A DNA stretch of 64,000 nucleotides, taken from assembly GCA_030041355.1 (NCBI GenBank), contig JASHNZ010000058.1, positions 150,720-214,719 of the forward strand, given 5' to 3'. The stretch comes from Nitrososphaerales archaeon (GTDB lineage: Archaea; Thermoproteota; Nitrososphaeria; Nitrososphaerales; CADDZS01). The notes beneath the pieces are model-generated. The model did not search any database, was not told the origin of the DNA, and saw nothing but the letters and a program-made list of their open reading frames with translations. Of the stretch, positions 35,840 to 44,218 are shown one piece after another. The translations under genes were made by a program, and so were the position numbers. The first letter of the stretch is position 1; each line of letters opens with the position of its first letter.

Positions 35840-36154
35840 TTGGTCCCGCTCTTTTACTATATCATTGTCTCAACCATTCTCTTCGCGATAGGAGTTTACG
35901 GCCTTGTATCCAAAGGAAATGCCTTACGTCTATTATTTGCAGTGGAAATAGTGATCAATGCCGCGAATCTAAATTTAGTTGCCTTTACTCGATACGCGAT
36001 GCAAACAGCGACCGGTCCGAGCGGCCAGACTTTCGCTTTGTTCTCGATAGCGATCGCAGCTGCCGAAGCTGCTGTTGGTCTAGCGATCATTGTCGTTACT
36101 TTTCGCTTAAACAAGAACGTGGACGTTTTCAAGTTAAGGAAACTCAAAAACTAA
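35840..36154 (+). CDS. nuoK: Complex I subunit K
   Basis: A small three-helix membrane subunit of 104 residues with the buried-glutamate signature: FAVEIVINAANLNLVAF and AAAEAAVGLAIIV. Both conserved glutamates (in AVEI and AAEAA) are present. TTG 35840 follows a GGGG site. Confidence 0.94.
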   Translation: MVPLFYYIIVSTILFAIGVYGLVSKGNALRLLFAVEIVINAANLNLVAFTRYAMQTATGPSGQTFALFSIAIAAAEAAVGLAIIVVTFRLNKNVDVFKLRKLKN

Positions 36155-36175
36155 GTCAAAGAGACTGCGCGTGAC

Positions 36176-37909
36176 ATGGCTTATGACATACTTCTCCAAG
36201 CGGTCTTAGTACCAATCGCACTTTCGCCGGTTGGCTATCTTGCCGGGCGACGGTTCGGCTCCCGCGGAACTCTATTCGCGTTTGCTGTTTTGCTCTATTC
36301 GACTATTCTGCTATTGATTGCTGCATTGACGGCTAACTCTTCAGCAACCGGCGCATATGCAGAGACCTACACTTGGTTTCCGTTTACCATCTCTGCTTCT
36401 AACCTTCTAGGCTCTATTGGGCACTTTGGTCTCTACGTCGACGGAATAAGTATGCCTTTTGCCCTAACAATCTACATCCTCTGTACAGCAGTGTCGCTTT
36501 ACTCCGTACCCTACATGAAGCACCGGATATTCGAGCAAGAGGGAGTAAGTGTTGAAACCCATAATGCTTCATCCTCTGGACAGGTTCAACTTCTCGAGCA
36601 ACAAACCGCGAGCACCGAGCGTTCGGACAAGTCTTCGAATGAGACAGACAAAACAAAGGAGCCCAATTTGGAGAATGCCCGCACTAATACGAGATTTGGT
36701 CTGTACATTGCGCTTCTCATGCTTTACAGCGCCGGGATGGTGGGTACGGTGCTTTCAACGAACTTGATTGAGCTTTACTTTTTCTTTGAATTCATGCTCA
36801 TTCCCTCGTATTTCCTCATCGCAGAATTCGGGTACGGAGCACGGGGAAGGATCTCGCTGATGTACCTTCTGTGGACTCATGTCGGAGCTCTCTTAATGCT
36901 ACTTGGATTCCTTGCGATAGGCACAGCATCGTTACAACAAAGTTTCATTTTCTTGCACACTCCTGGAGTTCCCCCGACGGATGTAATAACTGCGATAAGC
37001 GGATCCTACCTGCCCTGGATCGTCTTTGCGATCGTAGTAGGATTATTTGTAAAGCTCGCAGCCTTTGGATTGCATATTTGGCTGCCGTACGCTCATGGTG
37101 AAGCTCCGACGCCGATCAGTGCTCTGCTTTCGCCGGCGATGATCGGTATAGGCGGATACATTATCATTCGAATGTTCACGATTATCTTGCCAAGCGCATA
37201 CCATGAAGTCAATTTAGGCATCGCAGTTTGGGGCGTGGTGACGATGTTCTACGGAGGAATTATGGCACTCGCTCAAGATGACATCAAGAGACTTCTTGCG
37301 TATTCGTCCGTGAGTCAAATGGGATACATAATTTTCGGAATCGCAACGGCTACCGAGCTAGGTGTCGGAGGATCAGTGTTTCAATTTGTGAGTCATGGGA
37401 CAGGCAAGGCGATCCTTTTCATGGTCGCCGGTCTCATAATTGTGCAGGCCGGCGGACTACGCAGCATAAAGAAAATGGGCGGCTTGTCGCAGAAACTTCC
37501 CATTACAGCCGTTTGCGCAGCTGTCGGTTTCCTCGCAATTTTGGGTTTTCCCGAAACCAACGGATTTCAAAGCGAGTGGCTGATTTTCGGCGGAGGCTTT
37601 CAGCTTGCAACTGCGCCCGGCCCATATCAAAACTATTGGATTATTCTTGCGATCCTAGCTGTCATTTCCACGATAGTAACCGCATCGTACTGTTTGTGGA
37701 CGATGGCGCGGGTGTTCTTTGGAAAACTGCCCAGCGAATTGAACAATGTTCACGAGGGGTCAGCTTACATGCTCGGTCCTATGATCTTTCTTGCCATTTT
37801 GACCGTAGTTCTCGGAGTCTTTCCGGGATTCATCGACGGACCATTATTCCATACCCTCAGCTCGATGTACAGTTCCGTGCTAAAGGCGTTACCCGTACCG
37901 ATATCCTAG
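36176..37909 (+). CDS. nuoM: Complex I antiporter-like subunit M, with hydrophilic insertion
   Basis: One of three antiporter-like proton-pumping subunits, 577 residues and about 14 helices. The conserved glutamate is E205 in FFFEFMLIPSY, and KLAAFGLHIWLPYAH carries the broken-helix lysine region. Between the helices ending near 114 and starting near 173 is a 55-residue charged, Ser/Thr/Gln-rich insertion (117-172) that I do not know from bacterial NuoM. Confidence 0.93.
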   Translation: MAYDILLQAVLVPIALSPVGYLAGRRFGSRGTLFAFAVLLYSTILLLIAALTANSSATGAYAETYTWFPFTISASNLLGSIGHFGLYVDGISMPFALTIYILCTAVSLYSVPYMKHRIFEQEGVSVETHNASSSGQVQLLEQQTASTERSDKSSNETDKTKEPNLENARTNTRFGLYIALLMLYSAGMVGTVLSTNLIELYFFFEFMLIPSYFLIAEFGYGARGRISLMYLLWTHVGALLMLLGFLAIGTASLQQSFIFLHTPGVPPTDVITAISGSYLPWIVFAIVVGLFVKLAAFGLHIWLPYAHGEAPTPISALLSPAMIGIGGYIIIRMFTIILPSAYHEVNLGIAVWGVVTMFYGGIMALAQDDIKRLLAYSSVSQMGYIIFGIATATELGVGGSVFQFVSHGTGKAILFMVAGLIIVQAGGLRSIKKMGGLSQKLPITAVCAAVGFLAILGFPETNGFQSEWLIFGGGFQLATAPGPYQNYWIILAILAVISTIVTASYCLWTMARVFFGKLPSELNNVHEGSAYMLGPMIFLAILTVVLGVFPGFIDGPLFHTLSSMYSSVLKALPVPIS

Positions 37910-37940
37910 ATCATACAAAAACAAGAGTGAGAAATCGGAA

Positions 37941-40034
37941 ATGTCAATACTGGGAAGTTGCACTGACTTAATTCCAAATCTCGTCTGGATCGTTCCTATC
38001 GCGGGAGGAGCACTCAGCGTTCTAGGAGCAAGGTTCGGAGGTGCAGTCCGAAATGCAATCGCTGTAGGTTCGGGCCTGGTTGCCGCGTTGTTAGCTACTT
38101 CACTTTTCTTTATCTCTGATTTCAGCAATTATACTCTGACTGGAAAGATTTTGGATGATTATACGATCTGCGGGACTCAAGCAACTTGGATTCAAGCGTT
38201 AAACTTGAAAGCCGGGGTGCTGGTTGATCCGTTAACTGCAGTTCTTGCAGTCACAGTCTCTTGGGTCAGCTTCCTTATTCTCTTCTACAGTTTGGGTTAC
38301 ATGAAGGGGGAAAGAAACCTCACCAGGTACTACTTCCTCATGACCTTCTTTATCGGAAACATGCTATTGCTTGTGATGTCTGATAACTTTCTCCAACTGT
38401 TCTTGGGCTGGGAGGGCGTCGGGTATTGCAGCTATGCTCTAATTGGTTTCTGGCATTCAGATGAATCAAGGTACTGGGTCGGCACTCTTGGCGAGAAGAC
38501 GGCCGGAGTTCCTGAATCGTACTCTCCAAGTCAAGCTGGTCTCAAAGCCTTCATTATGACGAGGGCAGGCGATGTTGCTTTTCTCGCAGGGATTCTCATA
38601 ATTTTTGCATATTCGGGTACGTTCAACTTCATGCAACTGTCCGTCGATCTAGGTGCAAAGAGTAATTGGGCTACAAATCTCATGAGCGTGGGACTTTTCG
38701 TACCTGCGGCGTTTCTGATTTTCGGCGGCGCCATTGGCAAATCTGCCCAATTCCCCTTGCATGAATGGCTTCCTGATGCCATGGCAGGTCCCACGTCGGT
38801 TTCTGCGCTGATTCATGCGGCAACGATGGTCAACGCCGGAGTTTTTCTGGTTGGAACAGTGGGTCCTCTTTTTGTGCAAGCTGCGAACAGTCTAAACATC
38901 GTCTATCCTTTCTTCGCGACCGTTGCGGCAATTGGGGCATTCACCGCACTTCTAGCCGCCAGTCAAGCCATGGTGTTAGACGAGCTCAAGAAAGTACTCG
39001 CATACTCAACCGTGTCGCAAATTGGTTACATGATGCTTGGCCTGGGAGTCGCCGGCCTGTCAACGAAGGGAAACTTTTCCTTTGGCTTCACGGCCGGGTT
39101 CTTTCATTTGATGAGCCAGGCTCTCTTCAAAGCTGCTCTTTTCATGTGTGCTGGCTGGCTGATTCATGTTACGGGATCGAAATACATGAGTGAAATGGGG
39201 GGATTGGGGCGCAGTATGAAAATTACATTTTATACAATGCTCGTCGTCGCCTTATCACTCTCAGGAATATTCCCCCTGAGTGGCTTCTGGAGCAAAGAGT
39301 CGATTCTGAGTGCTGCATTACAAGCAGGTGGAATATCTGACATTTTTTACATAATAGGAATAGTTGCAGCATTAATGACGGCTTTTTACAGTATGCGAAT
39401 GATCGGCCTGATTTTCACGGGAGACAAGAGCAGTAACGTGAAAGCCCTCGAAGAAAAGGGTGGTCACATCCATGAGGCTCCTCCGACCATGTGGGTCCCA
39501 TACGCATTGCTGGCGATTGCAACAGTAGCTTTGGGCATAATTGCACCGATTTTCTTCCAGCAGCGCCTCGGATCTTTATTTTCGGCATATCTTCGTAATT
39601 TTGGAATCCCATCACCCTATTCCTTCAGCATATTGAGTGACATAGTCCCGCTATCGATCGGGCTTGCGGTCGCGATTGTAGGCGTCCTCATTGGATACCT
39701 TGCCTATGTCAGACGTTCAATCAATCCCAAAACAGTAGTTGCGAGTGGACCTCTCACTTTAGGCGCTTACAGATTTTTCCATCATCGTTGGTACATTAAT
39801 GCGTTCTATTACAAGGTCTTTGTCTATCCCGTTGTAAGCGGAGCGAACTGGCTATACAGGAACTTCGAAGAGAAAGTCATTGATCCGATCAACATCGGGG
39901 CTCCCGAATTCGGCGGGGACGCCTCCGACCTTTTGCGAAAGATTCAGACTGGAATCGAAGAGGAGTATGTGTTTGCTTTCGCTGCCGGAATAGTGATGCT
40001 GATTATTTTGTTGGCTATTTTCGCGCACCTTTGA
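37941..40034 (+). CDS. nuoL: Complex I antiporter-like subunit L
   Basis: The distal antiporter-like subunit, 697 residues, with about 16 helices and the long C-terminal extension that forms the lateral helix. Family segments: LFLGWEGVGYCSYALIGFWH, GKSAQFPLHEWLPDAMAGPT and VSALIHAATMVNAGVF. The catalytic-pathway lysines are retained in those segments. Preceded by nuoM after 31 bases. Confidence 0.95.
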   Translation: MSILGSCTDLIPNLVWIVPIAGGALSVLGARFGGAVRNAIAVGSGLVAALLATSLFFISDFSNYTLTGKILDDYTICGTQATWIQALNLKAGVLVDPLTAVLAVTVSWVSFLILFYSLGYMKGERNLTRYYFLMTFFIGNMLLLVMSDNFLQLFLGWEGVGYCSYALIGFWHSDESRYWVGTLGEKTAGVPESYSPSQAGLKAFIMTRAGDVAFLAGILIIFAYSGTFNFMQLSVDLGAKSNWATNLMSVGLFVPAAFLIFGGAIGKSAQFPLHEWLPDAMAGPTSVSALIHAATMVNAGVFLVGTVGPLFVQAANSLNIVYPFFATVAAIGAFTALLAASQAMVLDELKKVLAYSTVSQIGYMMLGLGVAGLSTKGNFSFGFTAGFFHLMSQALFKAALFMCAGWLIHVTGSKYMSEMGGLGRSMKITFYTMLVVALSLSGIFPLSGFWSKESILSAALQAGGISDIFYIIGIVAALMTAFYSMRMIGLIFTGDKSSNVKALEEKGGHIHEAPPTMWVPYALLAIATVALGIIAPIFFQQRLGSLFSAYLRNFGIPSPYSFSILSDIVPLSIGLAVAIVGVLIGYLAYVRRSINPKTVVASGPLTLGAYRFFHHRWYINAFYYKVFVYPVVSGANWLYRNFEEKVIDPINIGAPEFGGDASDLLRKIQTGIEEEYVFAFAAGIVMLIILLAIFAHL

Positions 40035-40060
40035 GACAAGGAACAAGAGGGAGTTAAAAA

Positions 40061-41602
40061 TTGTACATCTCGCCGGACCAATTTCCACTTTATCTCGCTG
40101 GAGTCCTGGCTGGGGTAGCGCTGACAATAGTTCTTCTTTCAGTTACCGGAAAAAGGTCGAAATATATTGCCATGGGCTTGTCGACAGCTGGCTTCGCCTT
40201 CGCAATCACATTCATAGTCCTCCAAGCTCTCGGATACTTTGGTACCGTCCAAAATAATCCGACAAGTTCCTCTCTTTTCGCAACCGACTGGGTCTCCTAC
40301 ATCTTCGGGGTCGCGGTACTTCTTGTTGCGTTGTTGGTTGGGCTGACTGCAGTCGATTACTTTTCTGATGTAATAGGAACAGACGTAACTACATTCTATG
40401 CGTTGCTTGTTTTCACAACAATCGGAACTCTTCTGTTGATTTTCTCCGCGAATCTTTTGATGATGTTTGTTGCTTGGGAAATGATGAGCATTCCCAGTTA
40501 CGTTCTGACGGGCTTCAAAAAGAAGGACCCGGCTTCGAATGAAGCTGCAGTGAAGTACTTCGTTATCAGTGCGTTTTCTTCGGCCGTTCTCTTGTATGGA
40601 ATCTCTCTGATATACCTCCTAACAGGTAATCTCAGCATCTATCAAATTGTCCGTCTTATGCCCAATGGAATGACTGTGAGCGGAATGACCAATTTCCAGC
40701 CCATAGGCTTACTCGCTTTGACATTTTTTGTGGCCGGGTTTGGAATTAAACTAGCCGCGGTTCCTTTTCACATGTGGATTCCGGACGCATATCAGGGAGC
40801 TCCGACGATTGTGAGCGCACTACTTTCCACGGCTACGAAAGGAGCGACTTTCGCTCCTGCCATTCGCGTTCTTTTTGTGATGTTTAGTAGTTCGACGTTT
40901 CAGCCTGATTGGACTCTTACTTTTGCAGTTCTTTCGGTATTGTCCATGACACTTGGAAATTTTGCAGCGCTCACGCAAAAAAGTGTCACAAGGATACTCG
41001 CATACTCGAGCATAGGTCAAGCCGGATATATTTTGATCGGGGTTGCGGCCGGCGGCCAACTTGGTTTGACGGGCTCGTTCTTTCACATATTGAATTACGC
41101 CACAATGCAAAGCTGTGCCTTCCTCGCGGCGGCGCTGATCATAAAAAATGTGGGTTCGGATAACTTGGACTCTTTCAACGGAATCGGAAAGAGAGTAGCT
41201 GTAGCCCCAATGGCTCTAACTCTTTCTCTTCTCGCATTGGGCGGTTTTCCACCGCTGAGTGGATTCTGGAGCAAATTTGTCTTGTTTCTTTCTGCGTTTC
41301 AGTCCACAAGCAACCTATCTTGGCTGGCAATAGTAGCAATAATCAATAGCTTCGTTTCAATCGCCTTCTATGTTAGAATCGTTAAGCACATGTATCTTGA
41401 CGAAGGAAACAGCACAACAAAATTAGTGGAAACGAACGGTTTCAAGGCGTCATTGATCCTTGCGTCAGCAATTATAGTAGGAACGGGAATCTATCCCGGA
41501 CCTCTGATTGAATTTGCCACTGAGGCCGCTCGATCCTTTATGAGCGAGATTAGTTCTACGCAGCTTATCGAGCGCTTAGCGTTTATTTTGCACTCGCTCT
41601 AG
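40061..41602 (+). CDS. nuoN: Complex I antiporter-like subunit N
   Basis: The third antiporter-like subunit, 513 residues and about 14 helices. Recognised by FVAWEMMSIPSYVLTGFKKKDPASNEAAVKYF and AAVPFHMWIPDAYQGAPT (given here by their short cores WEMMSIPSY and FHMWIPDAYQGAPT). TTG 40061 is preceded by GAGGGAG. Last gene of the operon; the next gene is convergent. Confidence 0.95.
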   Translation: MYISPDQFPLYLAGVLAGVALTIVLLSVTGKRSKYIAMGLSTAGFAFAITFIVLQALGYFGTVQNNPTSSSLFATDWVSYIFGVAVLLVALLVGLTAVDYFSDVIGTDVTTFYALLVFTTIGTLLLIFSANLLMMFVAWEMMSIPSYVLTGFKKKDPASNEAAVKYFVISAFSSAVLLYGISLIYLLTGNLSIYQIVRLMPNGMTVSGMTNFQPIGLLALTFFVAGFGIKLAAVPFHMWIPDAYQGAPTIVSALLSTATKGATFAPAIRVLFVMFSSSTFQPDWTLTFAVLSVLSMTLGNFAALTQKSVTRILAYSSIGQAGYILIGVAAGGQLGLTGSFFHILNYATMQSCAFLAAALIIKNVGSDNLDSFNGIGKRVAVAPMALTLSLLALGGFPPLSGFWSKFVLFLSAFQSTSNLSWLAIVAIINSFVSIAFYVRIVKHMYLDEGNSTTKLVETNGFKASLILASAIIVGTGIYPGPLIEFATEAARSFMSEISSTQLIERLAFILHSL

Positions 41603-41605
41603 GTG

Positions 41606-42451
41606 CTAAAATCTCCTTCGAACAGCAAACTCTGCAAGTTCTGACAATCTCTCTTTAGCTTCAGAATTTGATAGATGGCCTAGAGAATTCTTTGCGGATA
41701 AAGCGTATTCGAATGACAGTTTTTGCAGAGAAGTGAATTCTGCACCCACTCGTCTTCCCAGTCCTCCCTCCTCACCCCAGTCAAGAAGATCGTCTTGGAT
41801 TTGGTAGGCAATACCAAGATTTAACCCAAAGTCAGACATTGACTCGATTGTTTGCTGTTTCGCTCCAGACAGGATCGCTCCTATTCGCGCTGAGGCTTGA
41901 AAAAGAGCCGCGGTCTTGTGAGACACTATATCAAGATAAGAATCTAGGCTGACTCTCTTTTGTGCCTGAACGAAAACTTCCTCCACTTCACCCTCACTCA
42001 TTCTGAGAGCGGCTTTTGATAACTCTCTTCCAATTCGCGAATCGGCGTACTGAGATGCTATCTCTAGAATAATGCCCAACACGAAATCCGCGGAAAGAAT
42101 TGTTGAGGGAAGCCCGTATTTCATGTGAAAAACTGGCTTGCCACGCCTTTCAGTTTCTTTGTCGATGATATCGTCATGAATAATGGATTCGAGATGAAGA
42201 AGCTCTACAGCGACTGCTGCAGGGAGAGGGTCGTCAGTAACCTGCTCATGAATCGCAACTGCATCATGGCTCAAGAGAACAATCAACGGCCGAATTCTCT
42301 TGCCGTCCTGGATCGCATAGTTCAAAGGCTCGTAGAATCTTGATTCGGAGAACCGCGCCAAAACGTCAGAGATTGCGTGTTCTATGCGAGTGTGATAATG
42401 GAGTGTTTCCGAGCGAAATCTGACGGCAAATTCTGTATCGCTAAGTTCCAA
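41606..42451 (-). CDS. Polyprenyl diphosphate synthase (GGPP/FPP synthase type)
   Basis: A trans-prenyl transferase making the isoprenoid diphosphate for membrane lipids. The first aspartate-rich motif is HDDIID (92-97) and the second is QDDLLD (219-224). GKRIRP (50-55) is also conserved. The 281-residue length is on the short side for the family. Chain length cannot be fixed from sequence; GGPP is likely given the archaeal host. An inverted repeat lies upstream. Confidence 0.93.
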   Translation of the reverse strand: MELSDTEFAVRFRSETLHYHTRIEHAISDVLARFSESRFYEPLNYAIQDGKRIRPLIVLLSHDAVAIHEQVTDDPLPAAVAVELLHLESIIHDDIIDKETERRGKPVFHMKYGLPSTILSADFVLGIILEIASQYADSRIGRELSKAALRMSEGEVEEVFVQAQKRVSLDSYLDIVSHKTAALFQASARIGAILSGAKQQTIESMSDFGLNLGIAYQIQDDLLDWGEEGGLGRRVGAEFTSLQKLSFEYALSAKNSLGHLSNSEAKERLSELAEFAVRRRF

Positions 42452-42521
42452 TGCAGATCATTCTCCGAAAACAATCTTTTGCAAGATGTTAGTTCGCGGC
42501 GGTTACTTAAGTGGCCATACG

Positions 42522-42539
42522 ATTCTCAATTATGAGAAT
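42522..42539. repeat. Perfect inverted repeat upstream of the prenyl synthase
   Basis: ATTCTCA-ATTA-TGAGAAT is a perfect 7-base inverted repeat, about 70-90 bases upstream of the prenyl synthase start. It could be a protein-binding site or a terminator for the aIF2-beta gene. Confidence 0.45.
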
Positions 42540-42607
42540 TTGAGTCACTGAAGGATTCGTTAGTTGCAGTTTCTATTTATCGCTTTGCCATGAGCTTTGG
42601 CCGATAG

Positions 42608-43039
42608 CTACTTGACAGCAGAGCGGGCCCCACAAGCTTCACAAACGAGTGAAAGTACCTGTTTGTTCTTCTCCAACCGCGTATCTGGGCTACCGCAAAC
42701 AGGACAAATCACCCTTTCCTTCAAATATCTCTGAACTAGCGCGGCAAATGATTGTTTATCCGGGCGGCCCATGAAGATGGCACGTCCATTTTCAATTGAA
42801 GCGTTTATCGCAAGTTGGCTTCTAAAATAGTTTAGGAAATCATTTGGATCGCGTCTTAGTAGACTAGGAAATTCCATATAATTGAGCCAGAATGTCTTCT
42901 TTCCCGATACCATGGTTTGAGGGGCTGGGAGCTTGAGACGGTCCTCAGATGGGCCTGCGCTTTCTGGTCGAGCTTTTCGTATTCTGGCAAGCAATGCTCC
43001 GTAGTCCTCTTTGGACTGCTTTTGTTGACTCATTTTCAA
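42608..43039 (-). CDS. eif2b: Translation initiation factor 2 subunit beta (aIF2-beta)
   Basis: A 143-residue subunit of the heterotrimeric factor that brings initiator tRNA to the ribosome. It has the central TFWLNYMEFPSLLRRDPN segment and a C-terminal zinc ribbon with C112 and C115 (CPVC) and C133 and C136 (CEAC). ATG at 43039 or the third-codon ATG 43033. Confidence 0.95.
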   Translation of the reverse strand: MKMSQQKQSKEDYGALLARIRKARPESAGPSEDRLKLPAPQTMVSGKKTFWLNYMEFPSLLRRDPNDFLNYFRSQLAINASIENGRAIFMGRPDKQSFAALVQRYLKERVICPVCGSPDTRLEKNKQVLSLVCEACGARSAVK

Positions 43040-43152
43040 GTGTCCCTCCGTTAATGAAAAACATTAGACATGTTGGCTCTTCCCCTTATTGAAGTTTCAT
43101 GTCAGAGATTGCTTGCATGCAGTGTCAAAGAGTGGAGATGCTCCGGGCGGGA

Positions 43153-43170
43153 TTTTCACTCTTAGGAAGA
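43153..43170 (-). other. Non-canonical T-loop intron of tRNA-Glu, position 59/60
   Basis: 18 nt. T-loop UUCA in exon pairs perfectly with intron UGAA, with bulges AA|U and AA|U. The outer helix is the T-stem GCGGG/CCCGC, and the inner helix is CUU/GAG around a five-nt loop. This satisfies the hBHBh' pattern, so splicing by the tRNA endonuclease is well supported. Confidence 0.82.
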
Positions 43171-43192
43171 TTTGAACCCGCGATCACTGCCT

Positions 43193-43219
43193 TGCTCCGC
43201 TCTTTGCCACGAATGAGCT
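43193..43219 (-). other. Canonical 37/38 intron of tRNA-Glu
   Basis: 27 nt. A textbook bulge-helix-bulge forms: exon CUUU (32-35) pairs with intron GGAG, three-nt bulges CG|A and CA|A mark the splice sites, and the inner helix is GCUC/GAGC. Confidence 0.85.
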
Positions 43220-43386
43220 CGAAAGGGCAGTATGCTTGACCGGACTACACCACCGGAGCACTCGTCTGAAAATCAAGGATGAGTTCTACTTTTAGAGTTT
43301 TGTTTTGCATACAAAGAAAGGAAATACAAATATCACCACGAGGAATACTTTCAAGCTCGAAGAGGGCCCGTAGCTCAGCTTGGTAG

Positions 43387-43432
43387 AGTTGCTTTAAGTC
43401 GAGTCTCAGACCAACACTCACCGCTTGCCAAA
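43387..43432 (+). other. Non-canonical D-arm intron of tRNA-Met, position 22/23
   Basis: 46 nt. It sits at the same position as the tRNA-Asn intron, and its 3' end GCCAAA|AGC is identical. Exon UGGU pairs with intron GCCA, and the bulges are AG|A and AA|A. Confidence 0.8.
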
Positions 43433-43447
43433 AGCGACCGGCTCATA

Positions 43448-43471
43448 ATCAAGATAAACAGACAATAAGAT
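43448..43471 (+). other. Canonical 37/38 intron of tRNA-Met
   Basis: 24 nt, between A37 and A38. The central helix would pair exon CUCA with intron UAAG, with one C-A mismatch at C34, so the bulge-helix-bulge is imperfect. Confidence 0.72.
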
Positions 43472-43523
43472 ACCGGTCGGTCGAGGGTTCAAATCCCTCC
43501 GGGCCCATTCGTACTCTTCGTAG

Positions 43524-44198
43524 CTATGGAGCAGACTTTTGTGCTACTACAGCCCTTTCTGGAGGCTTTGCTTTTTTCATTAATCTCGGTCCTCCTATCA
43601 GGATAGCGACGCCTAAAATCAGTACAATGATTCCCGCAGTTGCAGCCAAGGAGAAAGGAAGTTTTAGTCTTGTAGCTCCGTAGTATACGAAAGGAGAAAC
43701 AGCCATTAAGAGAAGCCCAATAAATTCTGGTGCAACCGCTATCTTAGCGTTTCCAAGTATTTGTTTAGGGGAGAGAAGTATCGAGAACCCAATGAGGAAA
43801 AAGGCAAATATCAGGGAGTATCTTCCGCTGAGAAAATTTGAAACCCCGTTTGCGACAGAATAGCTACCCGCGCTAATTCCGGCTGCGAAAGAAATGATTA
43901 GAACGGCAATAGCAAGAAATTGCATACGTGATGCATTCGCAGATACAATGTTCGCCCTGCCGGCAATAGGAGCCCCGCGAAGTTCAAGTATGAAACCGAG
44001 ACAAACTGCAGCAAGGGATCCGAGAAACAAATAGGGATCCTTAGATACGACCACGTAGGCCAAACCGGGCATCGAGTACGACTTGGGGCCAAAATGATAC
44101 CATTCGTAAACACCATAAATCACTGAGGCTATGACTGGCACAAGATAAAGGAAAAATGCGGCATCTTCGCCTCGATCGTTAGTACTAATTTTAGTCAA
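43524..44198 (-). CDS. Six-helix membrane protein of unknown function
   Basis: I do not recognise this 224-residue protein. Six hydrophobic helices are visible, at about 14-32, 56-72, 92-112, 127-144, 156-172 and 181-203, with a basic, proline-containing cytosolic tail. No catalytic or binding motif is apparent. It lies 20 bases upstream of nothing on its own strand except trmI, which starts further upstream, so it may be transcribed with trmI. Confidence 0.75.
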   Translation of the reverse strand: MTKISTNDRGEDAAFFLYLVPVIASVIYGVYEWYHFGPKSYSMPGLAYVVVSKDPYLFLGSLAAVCLGFILELRGAPIAGRANIVSANASRMQFLAIAVLIISFAAGISAGSYSVANGVSNFLSGRYSLIFAFFLIGFSILLSPKQILGNAKIAVAPEFIGLLLMAVSPFVYYGATRLKLPFSLAATAGIIVLILGVAILIGGPRLMKKAKPPERAVVAQKSAP

Positions 44199-44218
44199 GT
44201 CAAATTCAAATCCGTTGC

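Larger units (their letters stand above)
43140..43259 (-). tRNA. tRNA-Glu (UUC) with two introns
   Basis: The 120-nt gene gives a 75-nt tRNA after removal of 27 and 18 nt. Acceptor GCTCCGG/CCGGAGC, anticodon stem CTGCC/GGCAG with loop CTTTCGA (anticodon UUC), T-arm GCGGG/CCCGC around TTCAAAT. All stems are complete only after both introns are removed. CCA not encoded. Confidence 0.93.
43364..43506 (+). tRNA. tRNA-Met (CAU) with two introns
   Basis: The 143-nt gene gives 73 nt after removal of 46 and 24 nt. Acceptor GGGCCCG/CGGGCCC, D-stem GCTC/GAGC, anticodon stem ACCGG/CCGGT with loop CTCATAA (anticodon CAU), T-arm GAGGG/CCCTC. The sequence resembles elongator tRNA-Met; a CAU tRNA-Ile2 cannot be fully excluded. 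It is not the initiator, which has a different acceptor end. CCA not encoded. Confidence 0.92.
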
